Origin: Curtobacterium sp. TC1
GTDB lineage: Bacteria; Actinomycetota; Actinomycetes; Actinomycetales; Microbacteriaceae
DNA: 64,000 nt
Assembly: GCF_019844075.1 (NCBI RefSeq)
Contig: NZ_CP081964.1
Coordinates: 248,001 to 312,000, forward strand
Direction: 5' to 3'
Below, piece by piece: positions 50,069 to 57,745 of this stretch. Every line of letters begins with the position of its first letter. Positions within the stretch are counted from its first letter, which is position 1. The notes under the pieces are model-generated. The model saw only the letters and a list, made by a program, of their open reading frames with translations, did no database searches and was not told the DNA's origin. Both the position numbers and the translations under genes were made by a program.

Positions 50069-50425
50069 ATGGCAAGCGGAGTCGCAGCGGTATGGGTCCC
50101 GGTCACCGACATGCAGCGGGCGGTCGCGTTCTACCGCGACACCCTCGGGCTGACGGTCACGGACGAGTCCGACGACTGGAGCGAGATCGACGCGAACGGT
50201 CTGATGATCGGTCTGAACGGCCGTGAGTCGGCGAGCCCGTCGAGCGGCGGGGGAGCGGTCATCACGTTCCAGCCGGACGGGTCGATCGAGGACGAGCTGG
50301 CCAGCATCCGCGAGCGCGGTGCGGACGTGCAGGGCGAGATCAGCGAGCACCCGTGGGGCAAGATCGTCCCGTTCAAGGACAGCGAGGGCAACGACCTGCA
50401 GTTCTACGCGCCGCCGCAGGGCTGA
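50069..50425 (+). CDS. VOC-superfamily (glyoxalase/bleomycin resistance-like) protein
   Basis: A 118-residue single-domain VOC protein: AAVWVPVTDMQRAVAFYRDTLGLTVTDES at the start, then the ISEHPWGKIVPFKDSEGNDLQFYAPP strand with the family Glu region replaced by a Gln (DLQFY). Such proteins bind metals or toxic ligands. With the metal-ligand Glu altered, catalysis is doubtful and binding is possible. The preceding GGAAGGCAGCACC provides the ribosome binding site. The gene ends at a perfect palindrome. Confidence 0.82.
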   Translation: MASGVAAVWVPVTDMQRAVAFYRDTLGLTVTDESDDWSEIDANGLMIGLNGRESASPSSGGGAVITFQPDGSIEDELASIRERGADVQGEISEHPWGKIVPFKDSEGNDLQFYAPPQG

Positions 50426-50440
50426 CGCGGTCCCAGGACG

Positions 50441-50480
50441 GACGGGAGGCCCGGTGCCAGCTGGCACCGGGCCTCCCGTC
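50441..50480. terminator. Long palindromic bidirectional terminator, copy 3
   Basis: A perfect palindrome with two 20-base arms (GACGGGAGGCCCGGTGCCAG and its complement) and no loop, between the convergent VOC and AztD-like genes. It is the third member of the repeated palindrome family in this region. Confidence 0.9.
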
Positions 50481-50503
50481 TGCGGGTGGTCGCCTGCAGA
50501 GCG

Positions 50504-51688
50504 CTACGCGACCGCGATCTCGTTGGGCACGCCCGGCAGCGCGTCGCTGGAGGCGACGACCTTGCCGGTGGTCAGGTCGACCGCGTGCACCTTCTGCTCG
50601 GCGGGGTCGGTGACGTAGGCGATGTCGCCCGCGACCTTCACGGCGGGGTGGGCGTCCTGCCACTCGGCCGGGCCCTCCCACGCGTCGATCACGGGGAACG
50701 AGTCGAGCTGGTCGCCGGTGGTCTCGTCGAAGGTGTGCAGGGCGCCGTCGTCACCGAGGACCACCGCTTCGTCGCCGGGGCCGCGTGCGAGGTCGCGGAA
50801 CGTGAAGCCGACGCCGTCGGGCATGTCCGCGACGGTGTACTTCCCCGAGGCCGCGTCGATCAGGGCGATCTGGTCGAGCAGGTAGCCCTCGCTGTCCGGG
50901 TCGTCGTTGTAGTCGCCGACCGCGACCGATGACGTGTCCGTGGTGAACAGGTTGCCGGTGCGGCCGTACTCCGTGGGGGCGTCGAGCTTCTCGAACGCGC
51001 CGTCGGCGTAGACGAGGGCGCCGTCGGTGCAGCCGAACACCGCGACCTCACCCGTGACGGCACCTTCGCCGTGCACGTCCGGGCACTGCTCGGACCGGGT
51101 GATCTCCTCGCCGTCGGCGTCCAGGGCGCGCACGCCGGAGCGGCTCTCCTCGGTGCCGATGGTCGTCAGGAGCGTGCCGTCCTCGAGCTCGATCGCGACG
51201 CCGTGGTGGGCGGCCTCGGACTCCGTCGTCTCGACCTCGGGCAGCTCGGCGCCGTCGAGCTCGGTGTTGTCGAAGGTCGTCACGTCGCCGGTGCCGTCGG
51301 CGAACAGGGCGGTGCGGTCGCCGTGCACGACGGCGTGCCCGCCGGTGTCGGCCGGGAAGACCGCGGTGGTCAGGGCCGGGTCCGCCGCGGTGTCGAGCAC
51401 CCGGAAGCCCTCCGGCACCGTGACCAGCACGTGGCGGCCGTCGCCGGCGGGGTTCACGCGGGTGAAGCCGTCGACGGCGTCGTCGGCCACGACCCGCAGG
51501 TCCTGGTCGAGCACGAGCAGGCCGCCGTCGTAGGTGAGTGTGATGCGGGTGCCGTCGGCCTTCGGGGTCGAGGTCCGCTCGGCGTCGGCGGCGGTGGTGG
51601 CGCACCCGGTCAGGGCCAGGGCTGCGGCACCGAGCAGCGCAGTCGGCAGTGCCGCGGCGCGGAGGGTCTGGGTTCTGGTCATGGACAT
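50504..51688 (-). CDS. AztD-like lipoprotein lacking the HGDHTH motif
   Basis: A 394-residue lipoprotein: signal peptide with lipobox LTGC, then a beta-propeller resembling AztD zinc metallochaperones (repeated LVLDQDLRVVADDAV, GFRVLDTAADP, HTFDETTGDQLDSF, VHAVDLTTGKVVASSDALPG). It is encoded 20 bases after the zinc-binding protein gene. The region that carries HGDHTHYY in its paralogue at 52635-53855 reads HAVVHGDRTALF here, so the presumed zinc site is weakened or lost. It may be a structural partner, a zinc sensor or a different metallochaperone. Starts at 51706, 51688 and 51682 are possible; none has a strong ribosome binding site. Confidence 0.75.
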   Translation of the reverse strand: MSMTRTQTLRAAALPTALLGAAALALTGCATTAADAERTSTPKADGTRITLTYDGGLLVLDQDLRVVADDAVDGFTRVNPAGDGRHVLVTVPEGFRVLDTAADPALTTAVFPADTGGHAVVHGDRTALFADGTGDVTTFDNTELDGAELPEVETTESEAAHHGVAIELEDGTLLTTIGTEESRSGVRALDADGEEITRSEQCPDVHGEGAVTGEVAVFGCTDGALVYADGAFEKLDAPTEYGRTGNLFTTDTSSVAVGDYNDDPDSEGYLLDQIALIDAASGKYTVADMPDGVGFTFRDLARGPGDEAVVLGDDGALHTFDETTGDQLDSFPVIDAWEGPAEWQDAHPAVKVAGDIAYVTDPAEQKVHAVDLTTGKVVASSDALPGVPNEIAVA

Positions 51689-51693
51689 TACTG

Positions 51694-51712
51694 TACTGAT
51701 TCTCATTCTCAA
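51694..51712 (-). promoter_or_regulatory. Possible Zur-type box between the zinc-binding and AztD-like genes
   Basis: On the minus strand the sequence reads TTGAGAATGAGAATCAGTA, two GAGAAT hexamers followed by CAG. This resembles the hexamer arrangement of Fur/Zur boxes. It spans the stop of the zinc-binding-protein gene and lies 6 bases before the next start. Its context in a zinc operon favours Zur, but the match is imperfect. Confidence 0.35.
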
Positions 51713-52638
51713 TTAGAAATCGGAGTCGTCAGGCCGTCGACGATCGCCTCGGCGTTCGAGTGCATCATCCCGAGGTAGGTCGACGCCGCACCGTCCTCGG
51801 TCAGGGACTCGGTCGCCAGGGAGCGGATCGACACCTGCACGTCGACCTCCTCCGCCAGGACCTCGGCCAGGCGGGCGGGCTGCGAGGCGTCGGCGAAGAT
51901 CGTCGGGACGCCCGCCTGCTCGATCGCGTCCGCCAGGTCACGCAGGTCGGCTGCGCTCGGGGACGCCAGGGTCGTGCCGCTCGGGATCACGGCCCCCACC
52001 ACCCGGAACCCGTAGCGGTCGGCGAGGTACCCGAACACGTGGTGGTTCGTCACCAGCGCCTTGCGATCGGCGGGGACGGTGTCGAAGGCGGCGGTCATGT
52101 CGGCATCGAGGGCGACGAGCCGGTCGGTGTAGGCCTCGGCGCCGGGTGCGTCGATGCCGACGGCGTCCAGTTCGTCGTCGAGGGCCTCGACCACGTCGAC
52201 CATCCGCGCGGGGTCCGTCCAGAAGTGCGGATCGGGGCCGCTGTCGTCGTCGGTGGTCCACTCCAGGGCGTCGATCGCGTCGCCGGCGGTGAACACGGGC
52301 ACGCCGTCGTCGGCCGCGGCGCGGACGTGGTGGGCCACCCCTTCCTCGAGCCCGAGGCCGTTCTCGACCACCAGGTCCGCGCTCCGGAGCCGAGCCGCCT
52401 GCTGGGCGGAGACCTCGAACGAGTGCGGATCGCCACCGGGCGGCATGAGCACCATGACGTCGGCCCGGTCCCCGACGACCTCGGTCACGACGTCGCCCAG
52501 GATGTTCGTCGTCACGGCGACGAGTGGACGGTCCGAGCCGGCGGTGGTGCAGCCGGCGGTGGTGACGGCGACGGCTGCGACGACGAGCGCCGCGGTCAGT
52601 GTCCGCGCGGTGCGCCGGACGGGCGCGCTCCCGCTCAC
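51709..52638 (-). CDS. aztC: Zinc-binding lipoprotein of the AztABC transporter
   Basis: A 309-residue cluster A-I (ZnuA/AztC-type) solute-binding protein. The signal peptide has lipobox TAGC. Zinc ligands are visible: His in MPPGGDPHSFEVSAQQ, His in GPDPHFWTDPARMVDVV, His in VTNHHVFGYLADRYGF and Asp in TIFADASQPARLAEVLA. There is no ZnuA-like His-rich loop, as in AztC proteins that receive zinc from AztD chaperones. The GTG start at 52638 overlaps the stop of the AztD-like gene (GTGA), so chaperone and receptor are made together. Confidence 0.88.
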   Translation of the reverse strand: MSGSAPVRRTARTLTAALVVAAVAVTTAGCTTAGSDRPLVAVTTNILGDVVTEVVGDRADVMVLMPPGGDPHSFEVSAQQAARLRSADLVVENGLGLEEGVAHHVRAAADDGVPVFTAGDAIDALEWTTDDDSGPDPHFWTDPARMVDVVEALDDELDAVGIDAPGAEAYTDRLVALDADMTAAFDTVPADRKALVTNHHVFGYLADRYGFRVVGAVIPSGTTLASPSAADLRDLADAIEQAGVPTIFADASQPARLAEVLAEEVDVQVSIRSLATESLTEDGAASTYLGMMHSNAEAIVDGLTTPISN

Positions 52639-53855
52639 CGTCCCACCTCGGCGAGCGCGGCGGGCGCGAACGGCAACTCGATGGTCCGGGCCACGCGGGC
52701 GCCGTCCGCGAAGTCGATCTCGTGCACGACGGCACTCGTCGGGTCGGCCACGTAGGCGCGCTGCGCGTCGAGCTGCAGCAGCGGCGCGGTGTCGCCGTCC
52801 ACCACGGGGTCGGTGGTCGCGACGGCACCGGTGGACGCGGTCACGACGACGACCCGGCCGGTGTCGTCGACCCCGACCACGTGCTCGTCCTGGTCGTCGA
52901 CGGCGACCACGGCGCGCAGTGGCCGTTCGGTCGCGACGTGCTGCCACGCGCGTTCCCGCACGTCGAGCAGCCAGAACCCGGTGTCGCCCGCGAGTCCGGC
53001 GACCGTGGGGCGGCCGGCCCGCGCGGCGAAGTCGGTCGGTCGCTCGGCGTCGTCCGGCAGCGCGACGAACGAGGTCCCGCCGGCATCGTCGACGAAGACC
53101 GCTCCGTCGGCGCAGCCCACCACGGCGCCGGCGCGGGTGACGATCCCACCAGCGGGGTCGGTGCAGGCGTGTCCGGCGCTGGCCGACCCGGTCGACCCGG
53201 TCTGCGCTCCGTCGCCATCGAGGACGCGGACGGTGTCGCCGTCGGCGGCCACCAGGTGCTTGCCGAGCGGCAGCAGCACGGTCGCGTCGAGTCGGGCGGT
53301 CTCGTCGAGCTCGCCCTGCCCGAGTGCCGCGCGGTCGAGCACCACTGCCTCGCCGCGTTCCGGCCAGGCGATCGTGGTCGTCGTCTCCGACGAGTGCACC
53401 TGGACCGGGCCGCCGCCCTCGAGTGTCCCGACGACGCGCGGCTCGGCGGCGTAGTAGTGCGTGTGGTCGCCGTGGTCGACGGTCCAGGAGCCGCCGTCGA
53501 CGACCGTGGTGCGGTCGCCGTCGCTCGTCACGAGGAACCGGCCGTCGGTCGCGGCGTGCTCGGCCGCGTCGACGCGGTCCAGGTCGGTCGTCTCGCCGGT
53601 GAGCAGGTCGTGCAGCGCCGTCTCGCCGGTCGCAGCGACGGCGAGGAGGCCCAGCTGGGGTTCCTGGGACTCGGTCGCGCCCGCCACGTACCCGTGTGGA
53701 GCAGTGGTCGCGTTGGGGCCGTCGGCCTGCGGCGCCGAGGTGGTGGAGCACGCCGTGGCGGTCAGGGCGAGGCCGGCCGTCAGGCCCACGGCTCCCAGGA
53801 GTCGTGTCGTCCGGAGTCGTGTGCTCGCGCGGTCGGTGGTCGGGTCGTGGTTCAT
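52635..53855 (-). CDS. aztD: AztD-like zinc metallochaperone lipoprotein
   Basis: A 406-residue lipoprotein with lipobox TATAC, followed by a beta-propeller. The motif WTVDHGDHTHYYAAEPR (His128, His131 and His133) matches the histidine cluster that binds zinc in AztD, which hands zinc to AztC. The remaining blades (FVDDAGGTSFVALPDDAERPTDFA, GFWLLDVRERAWQHV, VHEIDFADGARVARTIELP) fit the family. The ATG overlaps the stop of the permease gene (ATGA), and its stop overlaps the GTG of aztC. A second AztD-like gene after aztC lacks the His cluster. Confidence 0.82.
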   Translation of the reverse strand: MNHDPTTDRASTRLRTTRLLGAVGLTAGLALTATACSTTSAPQADGPNATTAPHGYVAGATESQEPQLGLLAVAATGETALHDLLTGETTDLDRVDAAEHAATDGRFLVTSDGDRTTVVDGGSWTVDHGDHTHYYAAEPRVVGTLEGGGPVQVHSSETTTTIAWPERGEAVVLDRAALGQGELDETARLDATVLLPLGKHLVAADGDTVRVLDGDGAQTGSTGSASAGHACTDPAGGIVTRAGAVVGCADGAVFVDDAGGTSFVALPDDAERPTDFAARAGRPTVAGLAGDTGFWLLDVRERAWQHVATERPLRAVVAVDDQDEHVVGVDDTGRVVVVTASTGAVATTDPVVDGDTAPLLQLDAQRAYVADPTSAVVHEIDFADGARVARTIELPFAPAALAEVGR

Positions 53856-54754
53856 GGTGCCTCTCGTGCTGGTGCTCGGACGGGGGGGTCGACCGGGTGG
53901 TCGACAGGGTGTGCGTCGCTCCGTGCGGTGGCGCGCGCGATCGTGCGTGCGACCGCGGCGGTCGCGCGGGACAGGGCGACCCCCACGACGGCGACGGCCG
54001 CGATGCTGGCGCCGGCGGCGGTGCCGGCGTGCCAGGAGACGAGCAGCCCGACCAGTACGGCGACGACACCGAGCACCGCGCCGAGGAGCATCGTCGAGGC
54101 CACGTGCTTCGTCCAGGCGCGGGCCGCTGCGGCGGGCGCGAGCAGTAGTCCGACGACCAGCAGGGTCCCCACCGCGCGGTAGGACGCCACGACGGCGAGC
54201 GTGACCAGGCCGATGAGGACCACTTCGGCGAGCCGTGGGTGCAGGCCGAGCGTCGCGGCCTTGCGGACGTCGAACGCCAGCGCGGTGAACGGCCGGTGGA
54301 ACACTGCGGCGACGACCAGTGCGACGGCGACGGCGACCGCCAGTCCGCCGAGGTCGGCGCGGGTGACGGCCAGCACGTCGCCGAACAGGATCGCGGTGAC
54401 GTCGGTGGCGAAGGACCGCGATGCCGACACGATGATGACCCCGAGGGCGAGCATCCCGACGAAGAGCAGCCCGATCGAGGTGTCGTACGACAAGCCACCG
54501 CGTCGTCGCAGCGCCCCGACGCCGAACACCATCACCCCGGCGCTGACGGCAGCACCGAGCACCGCGGGGACGCCGGTGAGGGCTGCGATCGCGACGCCGG
54601 GCAGCATGCCGTGCGACAGTGCCTCGCCCAGGAACGCCATCCCGCGCACGAGCACCCAGGTGCCGACGACGGCGCACAGGACCGCGGCCAGGGCGCCACC
54701 GGTCAGGGCGCGCACCATGAAGTCGACGGTGAAGGGATCGGTCAGCCAGGTCAC
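53852..54754 (-). CDS. aztB: Zinc ABC transporter permease
   Basis: A 300-residue cluster A-I permease (ZnuB/AztB type) with about nine spans: FMVRALTGGALAAVLCAVVGTWVLVRGMAFLGEALSHGMLPGVAIA at the start, SYDTSIGLLFVGMLALGVIIVS, and TLLVVGLLLAPAAAARAWT. A charged tail with repeated HPVDHPVDPPV follows the last span. The GTG at 54754 is the likely start. It forms the first gene of the leftward zinc operon and faces aztA across 50 bases. Confidence 0.87.
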   Translation of the reverse strand: MTWLTDPFTVDFMVRALTGGALAAVLCAVVGTWVLVRGMAFLGEALSHGMLPGVAIAALTGVPAVLGAAVSAGVMVFGVGALRRRGGLSYDTSIGLLFVGMLALGVIIVSASRSFATDVTAILFGDVLAVTRADLGGLAVAVAVALVVAAVFHRPFTALAFDVRKAATLGLHPRLAEVVLIGLVTLAVVASYRAVGTLLVVGLLLAPAAAARAWTKHVASTMLLGAVLGVVAVLVGLLVSWHAGTAAGASIAAVAVVGVALSRATAAVARTIARATARSDAHPVDHPVDPPVRAPAREAP

Positions 54755-54770
54755 GGTCCGAGACGCTACA

Positions 54771-54794
54771 TGAAAACGAGTATCGATACTGATA
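54771..54794. promoter_or_regulatory. Possible Zur-type operator between aztB and aztA
   Basis: The 50-base divergent gap contains TGAAAACGAGTATCGATACT, in which AGTATCGATACT (54779-54790) is a perfect 12-bp palindrome. The AT-rich TGAAAAC start resembles actinobacterial Zur boxes. Its position suits co-regulation of aztA and aztB. The assignment is from context. Confidence 0.45.
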
Positions 54795-54804
54795 GCGTGC
54801 TCAG

Positions 54805-55431
54805 GTGCCAGCGACCGACCCGCCACCAGCCGTCCGCCTCGACCGGGTGACAGCCCTGCGCGGGGATCGGACCGTCCTCGACGGCCTCGACGCGACCTTC
54901 GCCGCCGGCCAGGTCACCGCGCTGACCGGACCCAACGGGTCCGGCAAGTCGACGCTGCTCGACGTGGTCGCCGGCGTGCTGCGGCCGACCGCCGGGCGCG
55001 TCACGCGCCTCCCGTCCGACGGCGTCGCCCACGTGAGCCAGTCCGTGCCGCCGACCACGCTCCCGCTCACCGTCCGCGCGACCGTCGCGATGGGGCGGTG
55101 GCGCCACCGGGCCTGGTGGCGACCGCTCGGCCGCGACGATCGCGCCGTCGTCGACGCGCAGCTCGAGCGGATGGCGATCGCCGACCTCGCCGACCGTCCG
55201 CTCGACGAGCTCTCCGGCGGTCAGCGGCAGCGGACGCTCGTCGCGCTCGGCCTCGCGCAACGGGCCCGGGTGCTGCTCGTCGACGAACCGACGGCCGGCG
55301 TCGACGCGGACTCGGCGGCGCTCGTGGTGGCGGCGCTCGCCGCCGAGGCAGCCGACGGCGTCGTGGTCGTGCACGCCGCGCACGACCCCGCGGCGATCGC
55401 CGCCGCCGACGCCGTGGTCACGCTGCGCTGA
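54805..55431 (+). CDS. aztA: Zinc ABC transporter ATPase
   Basis: A 208-residue ABC ATPase: Walker A GPNGSGKSTLLD, signature LSGGQRQRTLVALGL, Walker B VLLVDEPTAGVD and switch His in VVVHAAHDPAAI. The sequence PTTLPLTVRATVAMGRW is typical of metal-uptake ATPases. It is divergent from the permease, zinc-binding protein and metallochaperone genes, as in aztABCD loci. The GTG start at 54805 lies 11 bases beyond the palindrome that may bind Zur. Confidence 0.88.
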   Translation: MPATDPPPAVRLDRVTALRGDRTVLDGLDATFAAGQVTALTGPNGSGKSTLLDVVAGVLRPTAGRVTRLPSDGVAHVSQSVPPTTLPLTVRATVAMGRWRHRAWWRPLGRDDRAVVDAQLERMAIADLADRPLDELSGGQRQRTLVALGLAQRARVLLVDEPTAGVDADSAALVVAALAAEAADGVVVVHAAHDPAAIAAADAVVTLR

Positions 55432-55477
55432 TCCTGGTCACTGAGCACCGGTGTCTCGCGGACCCCGTGTCGTGTCG

Positions 55478-56506
55478 CTACTCGCCGGGTACCGGCACCG
55501 TGCGGCCCGTCGCCACCGACTCCTGCGCCGCGAGCACGATCGACAGCGTCCGGAGCCCGACGTGCACGTCCGGCTGCGGCTGCACGCCCGACCGCACGGC
55601 GTCGACGAACGTCCGGAGCATCACGGCGTCGGGGTCGGCGCCGGTGCGGGACTCGATCGGCAGCCCGGTCTCCGCGACGATCCCGCGCGCAGCCGCCCCG
55701 AAGAAGTCGAGCGACACCGTGCCGCCCGTCCCGGCGACGTCGAGCGTCAGCCCACCCCACACCGCCGAGGTGTCCGGCTTGCTCCACGAGCAGTCGATCG
55801 CCGCGACGACGCCGTTCGCGTACGTGATCGTGACGAGTCCGGCGGTCTCCGCCTGCGCCCGGGCCGCGTGCAGCGTGCGGTTCGCCACGGCCGTGACGGT
55901 GACGGGCGCCGAACCCATCAGGCCCTCGAGCAGGTCCGCGATGTGCACGACGTGGTCGACGATCGCGCCACCGCCGGACAGCTCCGGCTCGGTGAACCAC
56001 GACCGGGTCAGGGGGAGCATGCCGTTGTTCGCGCCGCGGACCGAGAACAGCTGCCCGAGCGCACCGGAGTCGTGCGCCGCGCGGAGCTTGTCGAACGCCG
56101 AGGTGAACCGCACCGGGAACGCCACCATGAGCATGACGCCCGCGGCCTCGACGGCGTCGCGGATCGCGAGACCGTCCTCCCACGTGGTCGCGAGCGGCTT
56201 CTCGCACAGGACGTGCGCACCAGCGGCCGCCGCGGCCTCGACGAGTTCGCGGTGCCGGGCGTTCTCGCTCGTGACGACGACCGCGTCCGGGCCCCAGGCG
56301 AGCAGCTCGTCGTACGTCTCCGCGTAGGCGACCCCGAGCTCGTCGGCCAGGTCGCGGCCGCGCAGCTCGATGACCGTCTCGCCCGTGCTGACGCCGTCCG
56401 GGTCGGCACCGCGGACCTCGACCCCGGGCATCGCGGCGAGGGCGGTGAGGTAGCCGATCGCGTGGGTGTGCGCGAACGACGTCACGGCGATCTTCAGAGC
56501 GGTCAT
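55478..56506 (-). CDS. Gfo/Idh/MocA-family oxidoreductase
   Basis: A 342-residue NAD(P)-dependent dehydrogenase. The nucleotide fold begins KIAVTSFAHTHAIGYLTALAA, which has lost the usual GxGxxG glycines. HVLCEKPLATTWEDGLAIRDA is the signature EKP motif. The C-terminal GFO_IDH_MocA domain contains SGGGAIVDHVVHIADLLEGLMG, with the His pair typical of the active site. Such enzymes oxidise or reduce sugars, inositols and related compounds. The ATG overlaps the stop of a second family member (ATGA), and the two probably act in one pathway. Confidence 0.87.
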   Translation of the reverse strand: MTALKIAVTSFAHTHAIGYLTALAAMPGVEVRGADPDGVSTGETVIELRGRDLADELGVAYAETYDELLAWGPDAVVVTSENARHRELVEAAAAAGAHVLCEKPLATTWEDGLAIRDAVEAAGVMLMVAFPVRFTSAFDKLRAAHDSGALGQLFSVRGANNGMLPLTRSWFTEPELSGGGAIVDHVVHIADLLEGLMGSAPVTVTAVANRTLHAARAQAETAGLVTITYANGVVAAIDCSWSKPDTSAVWGGLTLDVAGTGGTVSLDFFGAAARGIVAETGLPIESRTGADPDAVMLRTFVDAVRSGVQPQPDVHVGLRTLSIVLAAQESVATGRTVPVPGE

Positions 56507-57522
56507 GCGCGGGCCCCCGTCGCCAGGTGCACCGGCTGTCCGGTGTCCATCGACTCGAGTGCCGCGTTCGCGATCCGGACCGCCTCGGCGCCGTCCGCCG
56601 CGGTCACCCGGGGTGCGGCACCGCCGGCGAACGCCCCGAGGAACTCGGCGAGCTCGAGTCCGTACGGGTCGTCGGCTGGGTCGACCTCGGGCAGGAAGCC
56701 GTCCGCAGCGTCGGGCACCGCGAGGTCGGCGACGTAGTCCTGTTCGTCGAGCGACCGGTGCGCCAGGCTGCCGCGCGTGCCCGTCACCGAGTACTCGGTC
56801 GAGAACGCGAGGTGCTGCGGCCCCCAGATCCCGGCGACGTGGCTGATCGCCCCGGACTCGTGCGTGAGCAGGACGTGCGCCGCCTCCACCGGCTCGGTTT
56901 CGGTGCCGGCGCGGACGCCGACCGCCGACACCGTGGTGACCGGTCCGGCGACCCAGCGGGCGATGTCGAGGTCGTGGATCATCTGGTCCATCACGATGCC
57001 GCCGGACAGTGCCCGGTCGGCGAACCACGCGGTGCGGATCGGGAACGCGCCGGAGCGGACGAACCGCAGGACGGCCAGGTCGCCCAGGAGGCCCGTGGTG
57101 ACGGCTTCGTGCAGGCGCACGTACGCGGGGAAGAAGCGCACCACGTGAGCCGGGTAGAGGTGTCGGCCCGCCTCGCGGGCACGGGACACCAGGTCCGTGG
57201 CGTCGGCGTCGGTCCGGGCGAGCGGCTTCTCGGACACGACGTCCTTGCCGGCGGCGAGTGCGGCGCGCACGACCTCGGCGTGGGCGAAGGTCGGCGTCAC
57301 CACGTCCACGACGTCGACGGCGGCGAACAGGTCGTCGAGCGAGTCGACGACAATGATCGAGGAACCCGCGGCGGCTGCGGCCGGACCGAACGCGGCGGCC
57401 AGGTCCTCGGCGCTGTCCTGTGCGTACACGACGACCGGGCCGAGACGGAGCAGGCCCGGCATGTGCGCGTGTGCGATGCCGCCGGCGCCGACGAGGCCGG
57501 TCCGTGGCGGGGTCGGGGGCAT
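56503..57522 (-). CDS. Gfo/Idh/MocA-family oxidoreductase
   Basis: A 339-residue dehydrogenase with a normal nucleotide motif (GLVGAGGIAHAHMPGLLRLG), the EKP signature KDVVSEKPLARTDADATDLV and the catalytic region GGIVMDQMIHDLDIARWVAG. It shares only the family framework with its downstream neighbour, so the pair is not a recent duplication. Two such enzymes in series often carry out oxidation and re-reduction in sugar epimerisation. The ATG at 57522 has GAAGGAG 7 bases upstream. No transporter is linked, so the substrate is open. Confidence 0.87.
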   Translation of the reverse strand: MPPTPPRTGLVGAGGIAHAHMPGLLRLGPVVVYAQDSAEDLAAAFGPAAAAAGSSIIVVDSLDDLFAAVDVVDVVTPTFAHAEVVRAALAAGKDVVSEKPLARTDADATDLVSRAREAGRHLYPAHVVRFFPAYVRLHEAVTTGLLGDLAVLRFVRSGAFPIRTAWFADRALSGGIVMDQMIHDLDIARWVAGPVTTVSAVGVRAGTETEPVEAAHVLLTHESGAISHVAGIWGPQHLAFSTEYSVTGTRGSLAHRSLDEQDYVADLAVPDAADGFLPEVDPADDPYGLELAEFLGAFAGGAAPRVTAADGAEAVRIANAALESMDTGQPVHLATGARA

Positions 57523-57677
57523 CGGGGCTCCTTCGCGGGGTGGGCCGGTCGACGGTGACGGGGACCGGGCCATGCTACCGAGCCGCCGGTCGGAGGGCAG
57601 TGCTCAGGCGGAGCCACGCCAGGCCCCCTCGATCGGCCTTCCACTTCGTGGTCGAGTCGAGGTCAGAACCCGATGGA

Positions 57678-57715
57678 CAGATTTTCTGAGATAGTGGCAC
57701 AAGTCAGAAAATCTG
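57678..57715 (+). promoter_or_regulatory. Inverted repeat upstream of the fic gene
   Basis: CAGATTTTCTGA and its exact complement TCAGAAAATCTG are separated by 14 bases. The repeat is much more AT-rich than its surroundings. It ends 30 bases before the GTG of the Fic gene and probably overlaps its promoter. The C-terminal winged helix of the Fic protein is the likely binder. Confidence 0.65.
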
Positions 57716-57745
57716 GCGCAGTTGTTCTGAGGTCTGGAGGCAGGA

